DNA of 64,000 nt from Cedecea neteri NBRC 105707 = ATCC 33855 (lineage in GTDB: Bacteria; Pseudomonadota; Gammaproteobacteria; Enterobacterales; Enterobacteriaceae). Below are positions 28,371 to 37,857 of the stretch, piece after piece (the first letter of the stretch is position 1; the number at the start of each line of letters is the position of its first letter). The stretch spans positions 1-64,000 of the forward strand of contig NZ_BCTL01000037.1 in the NCBI RefSeq assembly GCF_001571265.1. The letters run 5' to 3'. A program made the position numbers and the translations under genes. The notes below the pieces were generated by a model. It was not told the DNA's origin. It made no database searches and worked only from the letters and a program-made list of their open reading frames with translations.

Positions 28371-29147
28371 ATGCAGCCAGATGTTGCTTCCCAGCGGGAC
28401 GTCACTCGTTTATGTATTCAATGTGCGCTCTTTTTACTGCAGCACGGGGCCGAAAGCGCGCTGGTAGAGGAGCTTTCAACCCGCCTTGGCAAAGCGCTGG
28501 GGATGGACAGCGTGGAAAGCTCAATCTCCGCTAACGCCATTGTGCTTAGCACCATTAAAGACAATCAGTGCCTGACGACCACCCGCAAAAATAACGATCG
28601 CGGGATCAACATGCACGTCGTGACGGAAGTACAGCACATCGTGATCCTCACCGAGCACAAGCTGCTCGATGCCAGGGACGTTCTCAAACGCTTCGAACAC
28701 ATCAAACCGCTGCGCTACCCGCGCTGGCTGGTCGTCCTGATGGTGGGCCTTTCCTGCGGCTGCTTCTGTAAACTGAACAACGGCGGCTGGGACGGGGCAC
28801 TTGTCGCCTTTATCGCCAGTTCGTTGGCGATGTATGTGCGCCAGTTGCTCACCCACCGCCAGCTTCACCCGCAGATCAACTTCTGCATCACCGCGTTTGT
28901 CGCCACTACCGCTTCGGGCTTGCTTATCGCCAAAGGTCCGTTTGCCGCCACATCTAATATTGCGATGGCCGCGAGCGTATTATTACTCGTCCCCGGTTTC
29001 CCGCTGATTAACGCCGTGGCCGACATGTTCAAAGGCCACGTTAACACCGGGCTTGCTCGCTGGGCGATGGCCAGCCTGCTCACGCTAGCCACCTGCATCG
29101 GCGTGGTGATGGCGATGGCGGTATGGGGGCTAAGAGGATGGGCATAA
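28371..29147 (+). CDS. yjjP: YjjP, subunit of the YjjPB exporter
   Basis: YjjP with YjjB forms a ThrE-family inner-membrane exporter, implicated in succinate export in E. coli. The 258-residue protein has a soluble N-terminal region (about 1-115, with [17 protein letters not shown]) and about five membrane segments with [16 protein letters not shown]. It overlaps yjjB by 10 bp. In E. coli these genes sit near dnaT-dnaC; here those neighbours are absent. Confidence 0.94.
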   Translation: MQPDVASQRDVTRLCIQCALFLLQHGAESALVEELSTRLGKALGMDSVESSISANAIVLSTIKDNQCLTTTRKNNDRGINMHVVTEVQHIVILTEHKLLDARDVLKRFEHIKPLRYPRWLVVLMVGLSCGCFCKLNNGGWDGALVAFIASSLAMYVRQLLTHRQLHPQINFCITAFVATTASGLLIAKGPFAATSNIAMAASVLLLVPGFPLINAVADMFKGHVNTGLARWAMASLLTLATCIGVVMAMAVWGLRGWA

Positions 29148-29611
29148 TTGAGTTTGTTCTGTCCCTGCTCCAGGATATGGCGCTGTCTGCCGTTCCGGCG
29201 GTGGGCTTTGCATTAGTCTTTAACGTGCCTCAGCGCGCCCTGCCATACTGTGGCCTCCTCGGCGCCATCGGCCACGGCTCGCGTATGGCGATGATGACGG
29301 CGGGTTTAAACATCGAATGGAGCACTTTTCTGGCCTCGATTCTGGTGGGCATCATTGGTATTCAGTGGTCACGCTGGTATCTTGCGCATCCAAAGGTCTT
29401 TACCGTTGCGGCCGTCATTCCTATGTTTCCGGGGATCTACGCCTACACCGCGATGATCTCGGCGGTAAAATTGACGCACTTTGGCTACAGCGACCCGCTG
29501 ATGATCCAGCTGGTGACTAACTTCTTAAAAGCGTCATTTATCGTGGGTGCGCTGTCCATCGGGCTCTCGCTTCCGGGGCTGTGGCTTTATCGCAAAAAGC
29601 CCCGGGTATGA
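29138..29611 (+). CDS. yjjB: YjjB, small subunit of the YjjPB exporter
   Basis: The 157-residue membrane protein supplies the remaining helices of the split ThrE-type exporter. It contains GHGSRM and [19 protein letters not shown], which match E. coli YjjB. The ATG at 29138 gives the family start MGIIEF; a start five codons earlier in the same frame is less likely. Overlap with yjjP implies coupled translation. Confidence 0.93.
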   Translation: MGIIEFVLSLLQDMALSAVPAVGFALVFNVPQRALPYCGLLGAIGHGSRMAMMTAGLNIEWSTFLASILVGIIGIQWSRWYLAHPKVFTVAAVIPMFPGIYAYTAMISAVKLTHFGYSDPLMIQLVTNFLKASFIVGALSIGLSLPGLWLYRKKPRV

Positions 29612-29677
29612 TCGCCCAGACAAAAACGCTCAAAATAAAATTTGCTATTTAATCGCGCACTATCTATATTGAGAACC

Positions 29678-30124
29678 ATGAAGAAGACATCGACCGAAAC
29701 GAACGCCCTGCTGCTGGACAACCAGCTTTGCTTCGCGCTCTACTCCGCCAACCTGGCGGTGAACAAGCTCTACCGCCAGCTGCTTGCGCCGCTGCAGCTC
29801 ACCTATCCGCAATATCTGGTGATGCTGGTGCTGTGGGAGCAGGACGATGTCACGGTATCGCAAATCGGCGAACGGCTGTTTTTAGATTCAGCCACCTTAA
29901 CGCCCTTGCTGAAACGCCTGGAAAGCGCCGGACTCTTATTACGCCAGCGCTCCCGGGAAGATGAGCGTCAGGTTGCCGTGACGCTGACTCAGGAAGGGAA
30001 AGCGCTGCAGGAAAAAGCGCTGGGCATTCCAGATTCTGTCCGCTGTGCTTCGGCCTGCAGCGTGGACAGTATGCTGGCGCTAAAGGCGCAGCTGGAAACC
30101 TTGCGCAGTAATTTAAATACGTAA
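29678..30124 (+). CDS. ohrR: OhrR, MarR-family organic-peroxide sensor and repressor
   Basis: OhrR represses ohr until its reactive cysteine is oxidised by organic hydroperoxides. The 148-residue protein has the sensing cysteine in [14 protein letters not shown] (Cys18) and two C-terminal cysteines, Cys123 and Cys127, so it looks like a two-cysteine type that can form an intersubunit disulfide. The winged helix spans about 45-105. I chose the ATG at 29678; upstream codons to 29642 overlap promoter-like sequence. ohr follows 94 bp downstream. Confidence 0.92.
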   Translation: MKKTSTETNALLLDNQLCFALYSANLAVNKLYRQLLAPLQLTYPQYLVMLVLWEQDDVTVSQIGERLFLDSATLTPLLKRLESAGLLLRQRSREDERQVAVTLTQEGKALQEKALGIPDSVRCASACSVDSMLALKAQLETLRSNLNT

Positions 30125-30149
30125 TAATTAATCGTCGATACTGTCGGCG

Positions 30150-30200
30150 ATTTTTAAAACACCATATAAATCGCACGCTATTTTATAGCACATATAAATG
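30150..30200. promoter_or_regulatory. Possible OhrR-binding region between ohrR and ohr
   Basis: ATAAATCGCACGC at about 30166-30178 resembles TTTAATCGCGCAC at about 29648-29660, upstream of ohrR. The shared core at both promoters suggests an OhrR operator; this is inference from two occurrences. Confidence 0.4.
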
Positions 30201-30218
30201 TAAGATGAGGAACCTGCC

Positions 30219-30647
30219 ATGTCTTTAGAAAAAGTCGTTTACACCGCAAAAGCCAAAGCCACCGGTGGCCGTGAAGGTCGTGCAACCTCTTCCGACGGCG
30301 TACTGGATGTCAAACTGGGCCTGCCAAAAGAGATGGGCGGCGCGGGCGGTGAAGTCACCAACCCTGAGCAGCTGTTCGCTGCGGGCTACTCCGCGTGCTT
30401 CCTGGGCGCGATGAAGTTTGTCTCCGGCCGCGACAAAATCTCCATGCCGTCTGATGCTTTCATCGAAGGTGAAGTCGGCATCGGGCCACTGCCAACCGGT
30501 TTCGGTATCGAAGCGAAGCTGAACATCCACCTGCCGGGTATGGACGCTGCTGAAGCGAAGAAACTGGTCGATGCGGCACACATCGTTTGCCCATACTCCA
30601 ACGCAACCCGCGGCAACATTGACGTGACCCTGAACATCATCAACTGA
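30219..30647 (+). CDS. ohr: Ohr, organic hydroperoxide resistance peroxidase
   Basis: Ohr is a thiol peroxidase that reduces lipid and organic hydroperoxides using a lipoylated partner. The 142-residue protein has its peroxidatic cysteine in AGYSACFLGAM (Cys60) and the resolving cysteine in HIVCPYSNATRGN (Cys123), plus the conserved TNPEQLFAAG segment. It follows ohrR in the same direction and ends at a strong terminator. Confidence 0.97.
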   Translation: MSLEKVVYTAKAKATGGREGRATSSDGVLDVKLGLPKEMGGAGGEVTNPEQLFAAGYSACFLGAMKFVSGRDKISMPSDAFIEGEVGIGPLPTGFGIEAKLNIHLPGMDAAEAKKLVDAAHIVCPYSNATRGNIDVTLNIIN

Positions 30648-30664
30648 TGTGAACTGATGTAACG

Positions 30665-30686
30665 AGCCGGGGAAACCCGGCTTTTT
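30665..30686 (+). terminator. ohr terminator
   Basis: AGCCGGG and CCCGGCT form a 7-bp stem with a GAAA loop, followed by five Ts. It is 17 bp after the ohr stop. Confidence 0.88.
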
Positions 30687-30797
30687 CATGTGAATCCCCG
30701 GTTTAAGACAACTCTCAATCCCCCTGCTTCCGGCCAAAGCGCTATACTCACGCCTGAAATCTCCTGCTCCGCAGGCAAACAAAGCGAGTATCACAAG

Positions 30798-31307
30798 ATG
30801 AAAGCAAGGAACAAAACGCTCTGCGCAATAGCCCTGGCAGCAACCTTTTTCGCCGGCGAGGCTTCGGCAGCAAACTGGCAGGAACAACTTTCCAGCGCCG
30901 CCAATGAACTGACTAAAAACGGCAATGCGACCACCAGCAACGGCGCTCAAAACGGCGGTCTTTCTCTCTCCTCACTGACCAGCCTGCTGAACGGCAACAA
31001 CAAGTCGCTTAGCTCAAGCACGATGACCAACGCCGCCGGCGTGATGGAATACTGCGCAAAGAACAAGCTGGCTTCCGTCACCAATACCGACAACATCAAA
31101 AACCAGCTGATGACCAAGCTGGGGCTGGAAAGCAGCACCAAGCCTGCCGACAAGCAGGACTACAACCAGGGTCTGATGGGCTTGCTGAATACGGCCAATG
31201 GCCAGAAGCTGGACCTGAACAGCATTGGCAACTCGCCGCTGGCCGAAAAGGTGAAAACCAAAGCCTGCGATTTGGTGCTAAAACAGGGCATGAATTACCT
31301 GTCGTAA
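30798..31307 (+). CDS. yjjA: YjjA, DUF2501 secreted protein
   Basis: The 169-residue precursor has a signal peptide (MKARNKTLCAIALAATFFAG, cleavage near EASA|ANW) and a low-complexity Ser/Asn/Gly-rich middle (about 45-80). It matches the DUF2501 family of E. coli YjjA. The mature protein is probably periplasmic, and its function is unknown. Two cysteines (YCAKN, KACDL) could form a disulfide. The ATG at 30798 is chosen because the signal peptide begins there; the frame extends 36 codons upstream without a signal. Confidence 0.85.
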   Translation: MKARNKTLCAIALAATFFAGEASAANWQEQLSSAANELTKNGNATTSNGAQNGGLSLSSLTSLLNGNNKSLSSSTMTNAAGVMEYCAKNKLASVTNTDNIKNQLMTKLGLESSTKPADKQDYNQGLMGLLNTANGQKLDLNSIGNSPLAEKVKTKACDLVLKQGMNYLS

Positions 31308-31313
31308 CGGCAT

Positions 31314-31345
31314 AAAAAAAGGCCTCTTGTTAGAGGCCATTTTTC
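31314..31345. terminator. Bidirectional terminator between yjjA and cdh
   Basis: GGCCTCT and AGAGGCC pair around a short loop, with A7 before and ATTTTTC after the stem. It can serve both convergent genes. Confidence 0.88.
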
Positions 31346-31346
31346 T

Positions 31347-32087
31347 TTAGTTTGCCAGCGAGCAGCTGTAGTCCAGCATCTCTTCCGCCGAGCCCTGGTT
31401 ACCGCCCAGCAGCTGGCGAGGGTTGGCTAACAGCACCACATCCCCTTTCGCCGTCACCACCCGTGCCAGACCAAAGTTTTCCATCTCATCATTCTCAGCC
31501 TTCACGTACTCCGCCAAAACGGTAAACGGGTTCGCGTCTGCCGGGACTTTTCTCGCCAGATATTTATGGCCGAGGATCTCCTCCCCAAACGGCTGCCACT
31601 GGTCACCTACCTTATCGGCAAGCTGGTTAATGGCTTGATACACCTCAGGGCGCAGGCAGGACAGGTGAATATGCAGCTGGTTCTGAGAGCGCCCGTAGCG
31701 GGAATTGATCGCCAGCACCAAATCATCATCTCGAACCGCTTTTGTGGTCTCATCCAGCAGGAAATGGCGGTTATCCCACGCGTCCTGGAAGTAGTTTGGC
31801 GCGCCGTTTTCGAGGATCTTCGGGCTCTCGATGCCGGTGATTTTGTCCGTCGGCATCAGCAGCGTATGCAACGGGCCTTTCGCATCTTTAAACACCAGAT
31901 AACGCCCGGCCAAATCGACTTTCAGACAAGGCGCCGGTGAGTTGTGCTGCTGCTGATTGGGAATGCACTGCTGGCTGATAATATTCCAGAGAGCATCACT
32001 GTGACGATGCAACAGCCACAGGCGGATTGCGACGGCAGCCACCAGCAAAATCAGCAGCACAACCACCACGCGCAGGATCTTTTTCAT
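31347..32087 (-). CDS. cdh: Cdh, CDP-diacylglycerol diphosphatase
   Basis: Cdh hydrolyses CDP-diacylglycerol to phosphatidate and CMP. The 246-residue protein has an N-terminal membrane anchor (about 5-25) and a HIT-like fold with LHIHLSCLRP (His-x-His). Conserved segments NYFQDAWDNRHFLLD and SVNSRYGRSQNQ-like (AINSRYGRSQNQ) match E. coli Cdh. In E. coli it lies elsewhere, near pfkA, so its place here reflects rearrangement. It is 20 bp downstream of the LysR gene on the same strand. Confidence 0.93.
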   Translation of the reverse strand: MKKILRVVVVLLILLVAAVAIRLWLLHRHSDALWNIISQQCIPNQQQHNSPAPCLKVDLAGRYLVFKDAKGPLHTLLMPTDKITGIESPKILENGAPNYFQDAWDNRHFLLDETTKAVRDDDLVLAINSRYGRSQNQLHIHLSCLRPEVYQAINQLADKVGDQWQPFGEEILGHKYLARKVPADANPFTVLAEYVKAENDEMENFGLARVVTAKGDVVLLANPRQLLGGNQGSAEEMLDYSCSLAN

Positions 32088-32107
32088 GTCAGGTTTTCCT
32101 TGTAAAG

Positions 32108-33034
32108 TCAGAGCACTTTTCGTTGTTGTAATAGGCGGACAATGAGCTGGAAGCAGGCTTCTATTTGCGGCGCGAACGGCTCGGTGCTGCGCATCAGCGC
32201 CACGGTGCGGCTCAGCGATGGCTGCTGCAAATGAATGACTTTCAGCTCTGGGTCCTGCAAAAAAGTAGTGTAAAGCTGCGGTAAAATCGCCACCGCCAGT
32301 TGGGAGCGCACCAGCCCGTAAAGCGTTTCAATAAAATCGACCTGATAGCGTGCATTTAGCGTCAGCCGCTGGCTTTCGGCCATCGCCGCCACCAGCCGGC
32401 TGATATTGCCTTTTGAAAATACGGCAATGTCCCGCTTCACCAGGCTCCGCCACGGCGCATGGCTGGATTCTGCCAGAGGATCGTGACAGTTGACCACCGC
32501 CACAAAGGGATCTTCCTGCAGCGGATGGATCTCCAGCGTTTTAGGTACCGAACTGTCCAGCGCGCCCAGGCCAAAGTCCAGCTGACCGCTTTCCAGTTGG
32601 GCAATCAGCGCATCGTTGGTGCGATCGTGAAACTCTACGCGCAGGCGAGGAAAAGCCTCTGCGATACGTTGAGGAATGTCAGGGAACAGCAGGCTGCCTA
32701 CCGAGGGTACCAGGCCTATGCGAAGCGTGCCGTCACCGCCGTCCTGAACAATACGCTGCATGTCGTCAAAAGCGCGCTGCGCGACGTTGAGCACGCGTTC
32801 GGCGTGGGGCAGTAGCGCTGCGCCCAGGTCCGTCAGCGTCACTGCCGCAGCGGTTCTGTTAACCAGCTTCCCGCCCAGCACGGACTCAATCTGCCGTAAA
32901 GCACTGCTTAGCGCGGGCTGACTAATGGCCAGCCGGTTGGCGGTATCGGTGAAATGACGGAGTTTGGCCAGCGTCACAAAATACTGGATCTGTTTTAACG
33001 AGAGTGCGGGAAGGCGCTGCCAGGGTTCAGCCAT
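32108..33034 (-). CDS. LysR-type regulator divergent from adenine deaminase
   Basis: The 308-residue protein has an N-terminal winged helix (LAISQPALSSALRQIESVLGGKLVNR, about 36-62, written here only in outline) and a LysR substrate-binding domain. It is divergent from the adenine deaminase gene with a 135-bp spacer, so it probably regulates that operon or itself. Its effector is unknown. The next gene on its strand is cdh. Confidence 0.88.
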   Translation of the reverse strand: MAEPWQRLPALSLKQIQYFVTLAKLRHFTDTANRLAISQPALSSALRQIESVLGGKLVNRTAAAVTLTDLGAALLPHAERVLNVAQRAFDDMQRIVQDGGDGTLRIGLVPSVGSLLFPDIPQRIAEAFPRLRVEFHDRTNDALIAQLESGQLDFGLGALDSSVPKTLEIHPLQEDPFVAVVNCHDPLAESSHAPWRSLVKRDIAVFSKGNISRLVAAMAESQRLTLNARYQVDFIETLYGLVRSQLAVAILPQLYTTFLQDPELKVIHLQQPSLSRTVALMRSTEPFAPQIEACFQLIVRLLQQRKVL

Positions 33035-33052
33035 TGGAGTATCAGGGTTGCC

Positions 33053-33082
33053 AGGTAAACGTTTGCCACAGGATAAACGTTT
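33053..33082. promoter_or_regulatory. PurR-like sites in the LysR-ade spacer
   Basis: AAACGTTT occurs at 33057-33064 and 33075-33082, 18 bp apart. The first is embedded in AGGTAAACGTTTGCCA, which matches about 12 of 16 positions of the PurR operator. This would fit purine control of adenine deaminase; a related LacI-family protein is also possible. Confidence 0.5.
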
Positions 33083-33169
33083 CTTATCGGCTGATAAATT
33101 AAATCATCTGGGCAAAGCGTATTCCCCTGCCTAGAGTAGCCGTCAGAGCCCCTTTTTTGGAACACTGTC

Positions 33170-34957
33170 ATGACCCCTGCTGATTTACGTCGACGCGCGG
33201 TAAAAGCCGCCCTCGGCGAAATGCCTTTCGACCTGCTGCTCATCAATGGCCGGGTCGTGGATATGGCAACCGGTGAAATCCGTGAGGCGGATGTCGGCCT
33301 CGTCGGCACGCTCATCGCCAGCGTACATCCCCGCGGCAGCCGGGAAGATGCCGCAGAGATTCACGATCTCGCCGGAAACTATCTCAGCCCAGGGCTGATG
33401 GATACCCACGTCCACGTTGAAAGCTCCCACCTGCCACCCGCGCGCTATGCGGAAATCGTTGTCGCTCAAGGCACCACAACTATTTTTTGGGATCCGCACG
33501 AGCTGGCGAACGTGCTCGGCATTGAGGGCGTGCGTTACGCCGTTGACGCCAGCCGCAACCTGCCACTACGCGTGATCTGCGCGGCGCCGTCCAGCGTGCC
33601 TTCAACGCCAGGCCTGGAAATGTCCGGCGCAGATTTTGCCGGGAAGGAGATGGAAACGCTGCTTTCATGGCCGGAAGTGGCGGGCGTAGCCGAAGTGATG
33701 GATATGCACGGCGTGCTTAACGGCAGCGAAAGAATGCTGGAGATTCTTAACGCCGGCCTGGAGAGCGGCAAGCTGATTGAAGGACACGCGCGCGGCCTCA
33801 GCGGTGCCGGACTGCAGGCCTACCTTGCCGCTGGCGTAACTTCCGACCATGAACTGACCTCCGCAGCCGACGCGCTGGAAAAACTGCGAGCCGGGCTGAC
33901 TCTGGAGATACGCGGTTCACATCCGTACCTGCTGCCAGAAATTGTCGCCGCGCTTAACGGCCTGCCGCATATCTCATCGCAGGTTACCGTCTGCACCGAC
34001 GACGTCCCGCCGGACATGCTGCTGGCAAAAGGCGGCATCATTGCCCTGCTGAATTTACTCATTGAGCATGGGATGAAGGCCGGGGATGCTTTGCGCCTGG
34101 CCACGCTTAACGCCTCGCTGCGCCTGCAACGTCCGGATCTCGGCCTGATTGCCGCTGGCCGCACTGCCGATCTGGTGGTTTTCGATTCACTGGAAAAACT
34201 GAGCGCCCAAACCGTTTATGTCGCCGGTAAGCTCGTCGCCGAACAGGGTAAAATGCTGGAGCCCGTCGCGGCACCGTCTATCGTTCCCCCGAGAGATACC
34301 GTTCAGCTGCAGCCGCTGAAGCCAAACGATTTTGTCCTCAAAGTGCCGGTCAACAATGGCCGTGCACGCCTGCGCCACATCAAGGGCGCTCGCTTCACCC
34401 AGTGGAGCGAAGTCGAGGTGGAAGTCCAGAGCGGTGAAGTTCAGCTCCCGGACGGCTTCAGCCTGATTTGGGTTCAGCACCGCCACGGCCGCCACGAGGC
34501 AAAACCACAGCTGGCGCTGCTCGAAGGCTGGGGCGAACTGCGCGGCGCGATTGCTACAACCTACTCACATGACTCTCACAACCTGGTTGTCCTCGGCAGA
34601 GATCCGCAGGACATGGCGCTCGCCGCTAACGAACTGATTGCCTGCGGAGGCGGGATGGCGCTGAGCCAGAACGGGCAGATGCTGGCGAAGGTAGAAATGC
34701 CGATTGCCGGGATGCTCTCCGACCTGCCCGCCGCCGAGCTGGCACAGCAGTTTGCTCAACTCCGTGAATTGAGCAATAAAGTTGCCGACTGGGAACCGCC
34801 GTACCGCGTATTTAAGGCCATCGAAGGCACCTGCCTGGCCTGTAACGCCGGGCCACATTTGACCGATCTGGGCCTGACGGATGGCAGCACTCGCCAGATC
34901 GTCGACCCGCTTATTGAATGCCACGAACACCCGGCAGACGCACACACAACACATTAA
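33170..34957 (+). CDS. ade: Adenine deaminase
   Basis: Ade converts adenine to hypoxanthine and ammonia. The 595-residue amidohydrolase has the metal motif DTHVHVESS near residue 78, the EGHARGL segment near 204, TSDHE near 225 and TDDVPPD near 275, plus the adenine deaminase C-terminal domain with GGGMAL. The length is close to E. coli Ade (588). It is followed 16 bp later by a purine permease, forming a salvage operon, and it diverges from a LysR gene across PurR-like sites. Confidence 0.95.
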   Translation: MTPADLRRRAVKAALGEMPFDLLLINGRVVDMATGEIREADVGLVGTLIASVHPRGSREDAAEIHDLAGNYLSPGLMDTHVHVESSHLPPARYAEIVVAQGTTTIFWDPHELANVLGIEGVRYAVDASRNLPLRVICAAPSSVPSTPGLEMSGADFAGKEMETLLSWPEVAGVAEVMDMHGVLNGSERMLEILNAGLESGKLIEGHARGLSGAGLQAYLAAGVTSDHELTSAADALEKLRAGLTLEIRGSHPYLLPEIVAALNGLPHISSQVTVCTDDVPPDMLLAKGGIIALLNLLIEHGMKAGDALRLATLNASLRLQRPDLGLIAAGRTADLVVFDSLEKLSAQTVYVAGKLVAEQGKMLEPVAAPSIVPPRDTVQLQPLKPNDFVLKVPVNNGRARLRHIKGARFTQWSEVEVEVQSGEVQLPDGFSLIWVQHRHGRHEAKPQLALLEGWGELRGAIATTYSHDSHNLVVLGRDPQDMALAANELIACGGGMALSQNGQMLAKVEMPIAGMLSDLPAAELAQQFAQLRELSNKVADWEPPYRVFKAIEGTCLACNAGPHLTDLGLTDGSTRQIVDPLIECHEHPADAHTTH

Positions 34958-34973
34958 TCCGGAGAGCCAAATA

Positions 34974-36317
34974 ATGGCCGAAAATTCAGTGTCTCAGGCC
35001 ACCAGCGAAAGCTGGCTGGAGCGGCGATTCCAGCTTCGCAGCCGCCAAAGCAAAGTGAAAACCGAATGCCTCGCGGGCGTCACCGGCTTTCTCGCCGCCG
35101 CCTATTTGCTGGTTGTTATCCCTGGCCTGCTGGCCGTGGGCGGCATGGATAAAGGCGCGGCAACCACCGGGACAATTATCGTTTTCGTTCTCGGCACGCT
35201 GCTGATGGCGTTTTACGGCAATCTGCCTTTTATTGTCGGGCCGGGCATCGGCGGTTCGGTGCTGGTCGGCGTGACGCTTGCCGGGAGTGAGCATATTGGC
35301 TGGCAGATTGGTCTCGGCATCGCCTGCTGGTCAGGCATTCTGTTCTTTGCTCTTACCCGCCTCGGCCTGCGTGAAGTGGTCACGCGCTCGGTACCGCAAT
35401 CGATCAAGCTTGGGCTCACGGCCTCCATCGGCCTGTTTGTTGCGGTGCTGGGCTTCCGCAATGCCGGGCTGGTACTTGCCAACGCCAAAACCAACGCGCT
35501 GGCGCTCGGCGACTTTACGTCTGCCGGGGCAATTGTGGCGCTGTGTGGCCTGTTTCTGGCGATTGCGCTTCAGGCCCGCCGCGTGCCGGGGGCCATTTTA
35601 TGGGCGATTCTGTTTGCCACCTTGGTGGGCATTCCGCTGGGCGTCACTCACCTGCCGCAAAGCTTTATCGCTATGCCGCACTCGCTGGCGCCGGTCCTGG
35701 GCCACGTAGATATGCTCGGCGCGCTGAACATCGCCTTCCTGCCGTTCCTGTTTGTGTTTTTTGCTTCAGAGTTTTTCTCCACCATGGGCACCACGCTGGC
35801 GGTGGGCGGTGAAGCCGGATTGCTGGACGAGCACGGCAACATGCCGCACATCAACCGCCCGTTTATGGTGGATTCCATTGCCGCCGCGCTTGGCCCCTGG
35901 GTCGGTATTCCGGCGGCTACGGCGCTGATTGAGTCTTCGGCGGCGGCGGAGGCTGGCGGTAAAACCGGCCTGACCGCGCTGGCGGCAGCGGTGATGTTCC
36001 TGCTGATGCTGCTGTTTACCCCGGTGGCATTGATGATCCCGAAAGAGGCTACCGCGCCCGCACTGATCCTTATCGGCCTGAACATGTTCAGCGGCCTGCG
36101 CAAGGTGGATCTGGGCAACTTCACCGAAGGTCTGCCGGTGCTGATGATGGTGATGATCACGCTTATCGCCAACAGCTTCGGGACCGGGATCGCCGGCGGC
36201 CTGCTGTTCTATATCATCATTAAAGTGATTGCCGGTAAGTGGCGTGAAATTCCGGTGGGGCTGTACCTGCTGGCCATTCCGCTGGTTTACTACTTCGCCA
36301 CGTTAGTGAAGCACTAG
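34974..36317 (+). CDS. AzgA-type (NCS2) purine permease
   Basis: The 447-residue inner-membrane transporter belongs to the AzgA subgroup of nucleobase permeases, like E. coli AdeP/AdeQ and GhxP/GhxQ. Signatures include EVVTRSVPQSIKLGLTASIG-like residues, FASEFFSTMGTT near 270 and ALIESSAAAEAGGKTGLTA. The start ATG at 34974 has GGAGAG upstream. Coupled to adenine deaminase, it most likely imports adenine or another purine, though which base is inference. A bidirectional terminator follows. Confidence 0.92.
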   Translation: MAENSVSQATSESWLERRFQLRSRQSKVKTECLAGVTGFLAAAYLLVVIPGLLAVGGMDKGAATTGTIIVFVLGTLLMAFYGNLPFIVGPGIGGSVLVGVTLAGSEHIGWQIGLGIACWSGILFFALTRLGLREVVTRSVPQSIKLGLTASIGLFVAVLGFRNAGLVLANAKTNALALGDFTSAGAIVALCGLFLAIALQARRVPGAILWAILFATLVGIPLGVTHLPQSFIAMPHSLAPVLGHVDMLGALNIAFLPFLFVFFASEFFSTMGTTLAVGGEAGLLDEHGNMPHINRPFMVDSIAAALGPWVGIPAATALIESSAAAEAGGKTGLTALAAAVMFLLMLLFTPVALMIPKEATAPALILIGLNMFSGLRKVDLGNFTEGLPVLMMVMITLIANSFGTGIAGGLLFYIIIKVIAGKWREIPVGLYLLAIPLVYYFATLVKH

Positions 36318-36322
36318 AAACA

Positions 36323-36348
36323 AAAATGCCCTCTTGCGAGGGCATTTT
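36323..36348. terminator. Bidirectional terminator between the purine permease and hldE
   Basis: AAAATGCCCTC and GAGGGCATTTT form a perfect 11-bp stem with loop TTGC. The A and T runs at the stem base serve both directions. Confidence 0.9.
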
Positions 36349-36363
36349 CTCAATGCGGCTAAT

Positions 36364-37791
36364 TTAGCCGTTATTCTGAATCTTCTTGATGATATTGGTG
36401 GTGGAACAACCATCTTCGAAGTTCAACACCATCACCTCACCGCCGTTAGCCCAAACCTCCTGGCTCCCGGCAATCTGTTCAGGTTTGTAGTCGCCGCCTT
36501 TCACTAAGCGATCCGGCAGGACTTCACCAATCAGGCGCTGAGGCGTGTCTTCTTCAAACAGTACAACCCAGTCAACCGCTTCCAGCGCCGCCAGCACGAT
36601 CATACGCTGATCCTGCGGGTTGACCGGTCGAGTTTCCCCTTTGAGGCGTTTGGTAGAAGCATCGCTGTTCACCGCCACAATCAGACGATCGCCCAGCTTG
36701 CGCGCGTTCGCCAGGTAAGACACATGGCCGGCATGCAGAATATCAAACACACCGTTGGTCATAACCACACGCTCACCGCGCTTGCGGGCCGCGGCAACTG
36801 CAACTTTCAGCTCAGCTTCGGTCATCACGCCAAAGCCCGTTTCCGCGCGACCGCGCACCGCGTTTTCCAGCTCGACCGGAGAAACGGTTGACGTCCCCAG
36901 CTTGCCAACCACCACGCCGGCTGCGGCATTCGCGAAGTAACAGGCTTCTTCCAGCGAGTTCCCCGCCGCAAGCGTTGCCGCCAGCACGCCGATCACCGTG
37001 TCACCGGCCCCGGTCACGTCGTAAACTTCCTGGGCCTGAGTCGGCAGATGGAAGGGCTCAATACCCGGCTGCAGGAGCGTCATGCCCTGTTCGGAGCGCG
37101 TCACCAGCAGCGCCGACAGTTCATAATCGGCGATCAGCTTCATGCCGCGTTCCACCAGTTCAGCTTCGGTTTTGCACTTGCCAACCACGGCTTCAAATTC
37201 TGAAAGGTTCGGGGTCAGCAGCGTTGCGCCACGGTAGCGCTCAAAGTCGGTACCTTTCGGGTCGATAAGTACCGGCACTTTTGCGGCACGTGCCAGACGA
37301 ATCATCTGCTGCACGGTGGCCAGCGCCCCCTTGGAATAATCGGAAAGTACCAAAGCGCCAATATGCGGGAGTGCCTGGCTGATACGCTCATGCATAGGCT
37401 CAGGATCAATGCCCTCAAACCCTTCTTCAAAATCAAGGCGAATCAGCTGCTGGTTGCGTGAAAGTACGCGCAATTTGGTAATCGTAGGATGAGTCGGAAC
37501 GGAAACGAAATCGCACTTCACGTTTACGCCAGCCAGGCTCTGGCTGAGCGCACGAGCCGCATCGTCAATACCGGTCAGGCCGACCAGGCGGGAGTTAGCA
37601 CCCAGCGAGGCAATGTTCATCGCCACGTTAGCCGCACCGCCAGGACGTTCTTCAATGGTATCCACCTTCACCACCGGTACCGGGGCCTCAGGTGAAATAC
37701 GGCTGGTTGGGCCGTACCAGTAGCGATCCAGCATCACATCACCAACCACCATGACGCCTGCACGGCTGTATTCGGGCAGCGTTACTTTCAT
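36364..37791 (-). CDS. hldE: HldE, bifunctional heptose-7-phosphate kinase / heptose-1-phosphate adenylyltransferase
   Basis: HldE supplies ADP-heptose for the LPS inner core. The 475-residue protein fuses a ribokinase-like domain (about 1-315, with [10 protein letters not shown] and the GAGDT catalytic motif) to a nucleotidyltransferase domain (about 340-475, with [16 protein letters not shown]). Both catalytic motifs are intact. It is the last gene of ygiF-glnE-hldE, as in E. coli. Confidence 0.98.
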   Translation of the reverse strand: MKVTLPEYSRAGVMVVGDVMLDRYWYGPTSRISPEAPVPVVKVDTIEERPGGAANVAMNIASLGANSRLVGLTGIDDAARALSQSLAGVNVKCDFVSVPTHPTITKLRVLSRNQQLIRLDFEEGFEGIDPEPMHERISQALPHIGALVLSDYSKGALATVQQMIRLARAAKVPVLIDPKGTDFERYRGATLLTPNLSEFEAVVGKCKTEAELVERGMKLIADYELSALLVTRSEQGMTLLQPGIEPFHLPTQAQEVYDVTGAGDTVIGVLAATLAAGNSLEEACYFANAAAGVVVGKLGTSTVSPVELENAVRGRAETGFGVMTEAELKVAVAAARKRGERVVMTNGVFDILHAGHVSYLANARKLGDRLIVAVNSDASTKRLKGETRPVNPQDQRMIVLAALEAVDWVVLFEEDTPQRLIGEVLPDRLVKGGDYKPEQIAGSQEVWANGGEVMVLNFEDGCSTTNIIKKIQNNG

Positions 37792-37857
37792 TCCAGACTC
37801 TCCTGCGGGGAAAAATTTCGCGTGGATAATAGCATATTTATAAAGTACACCTGCAAG

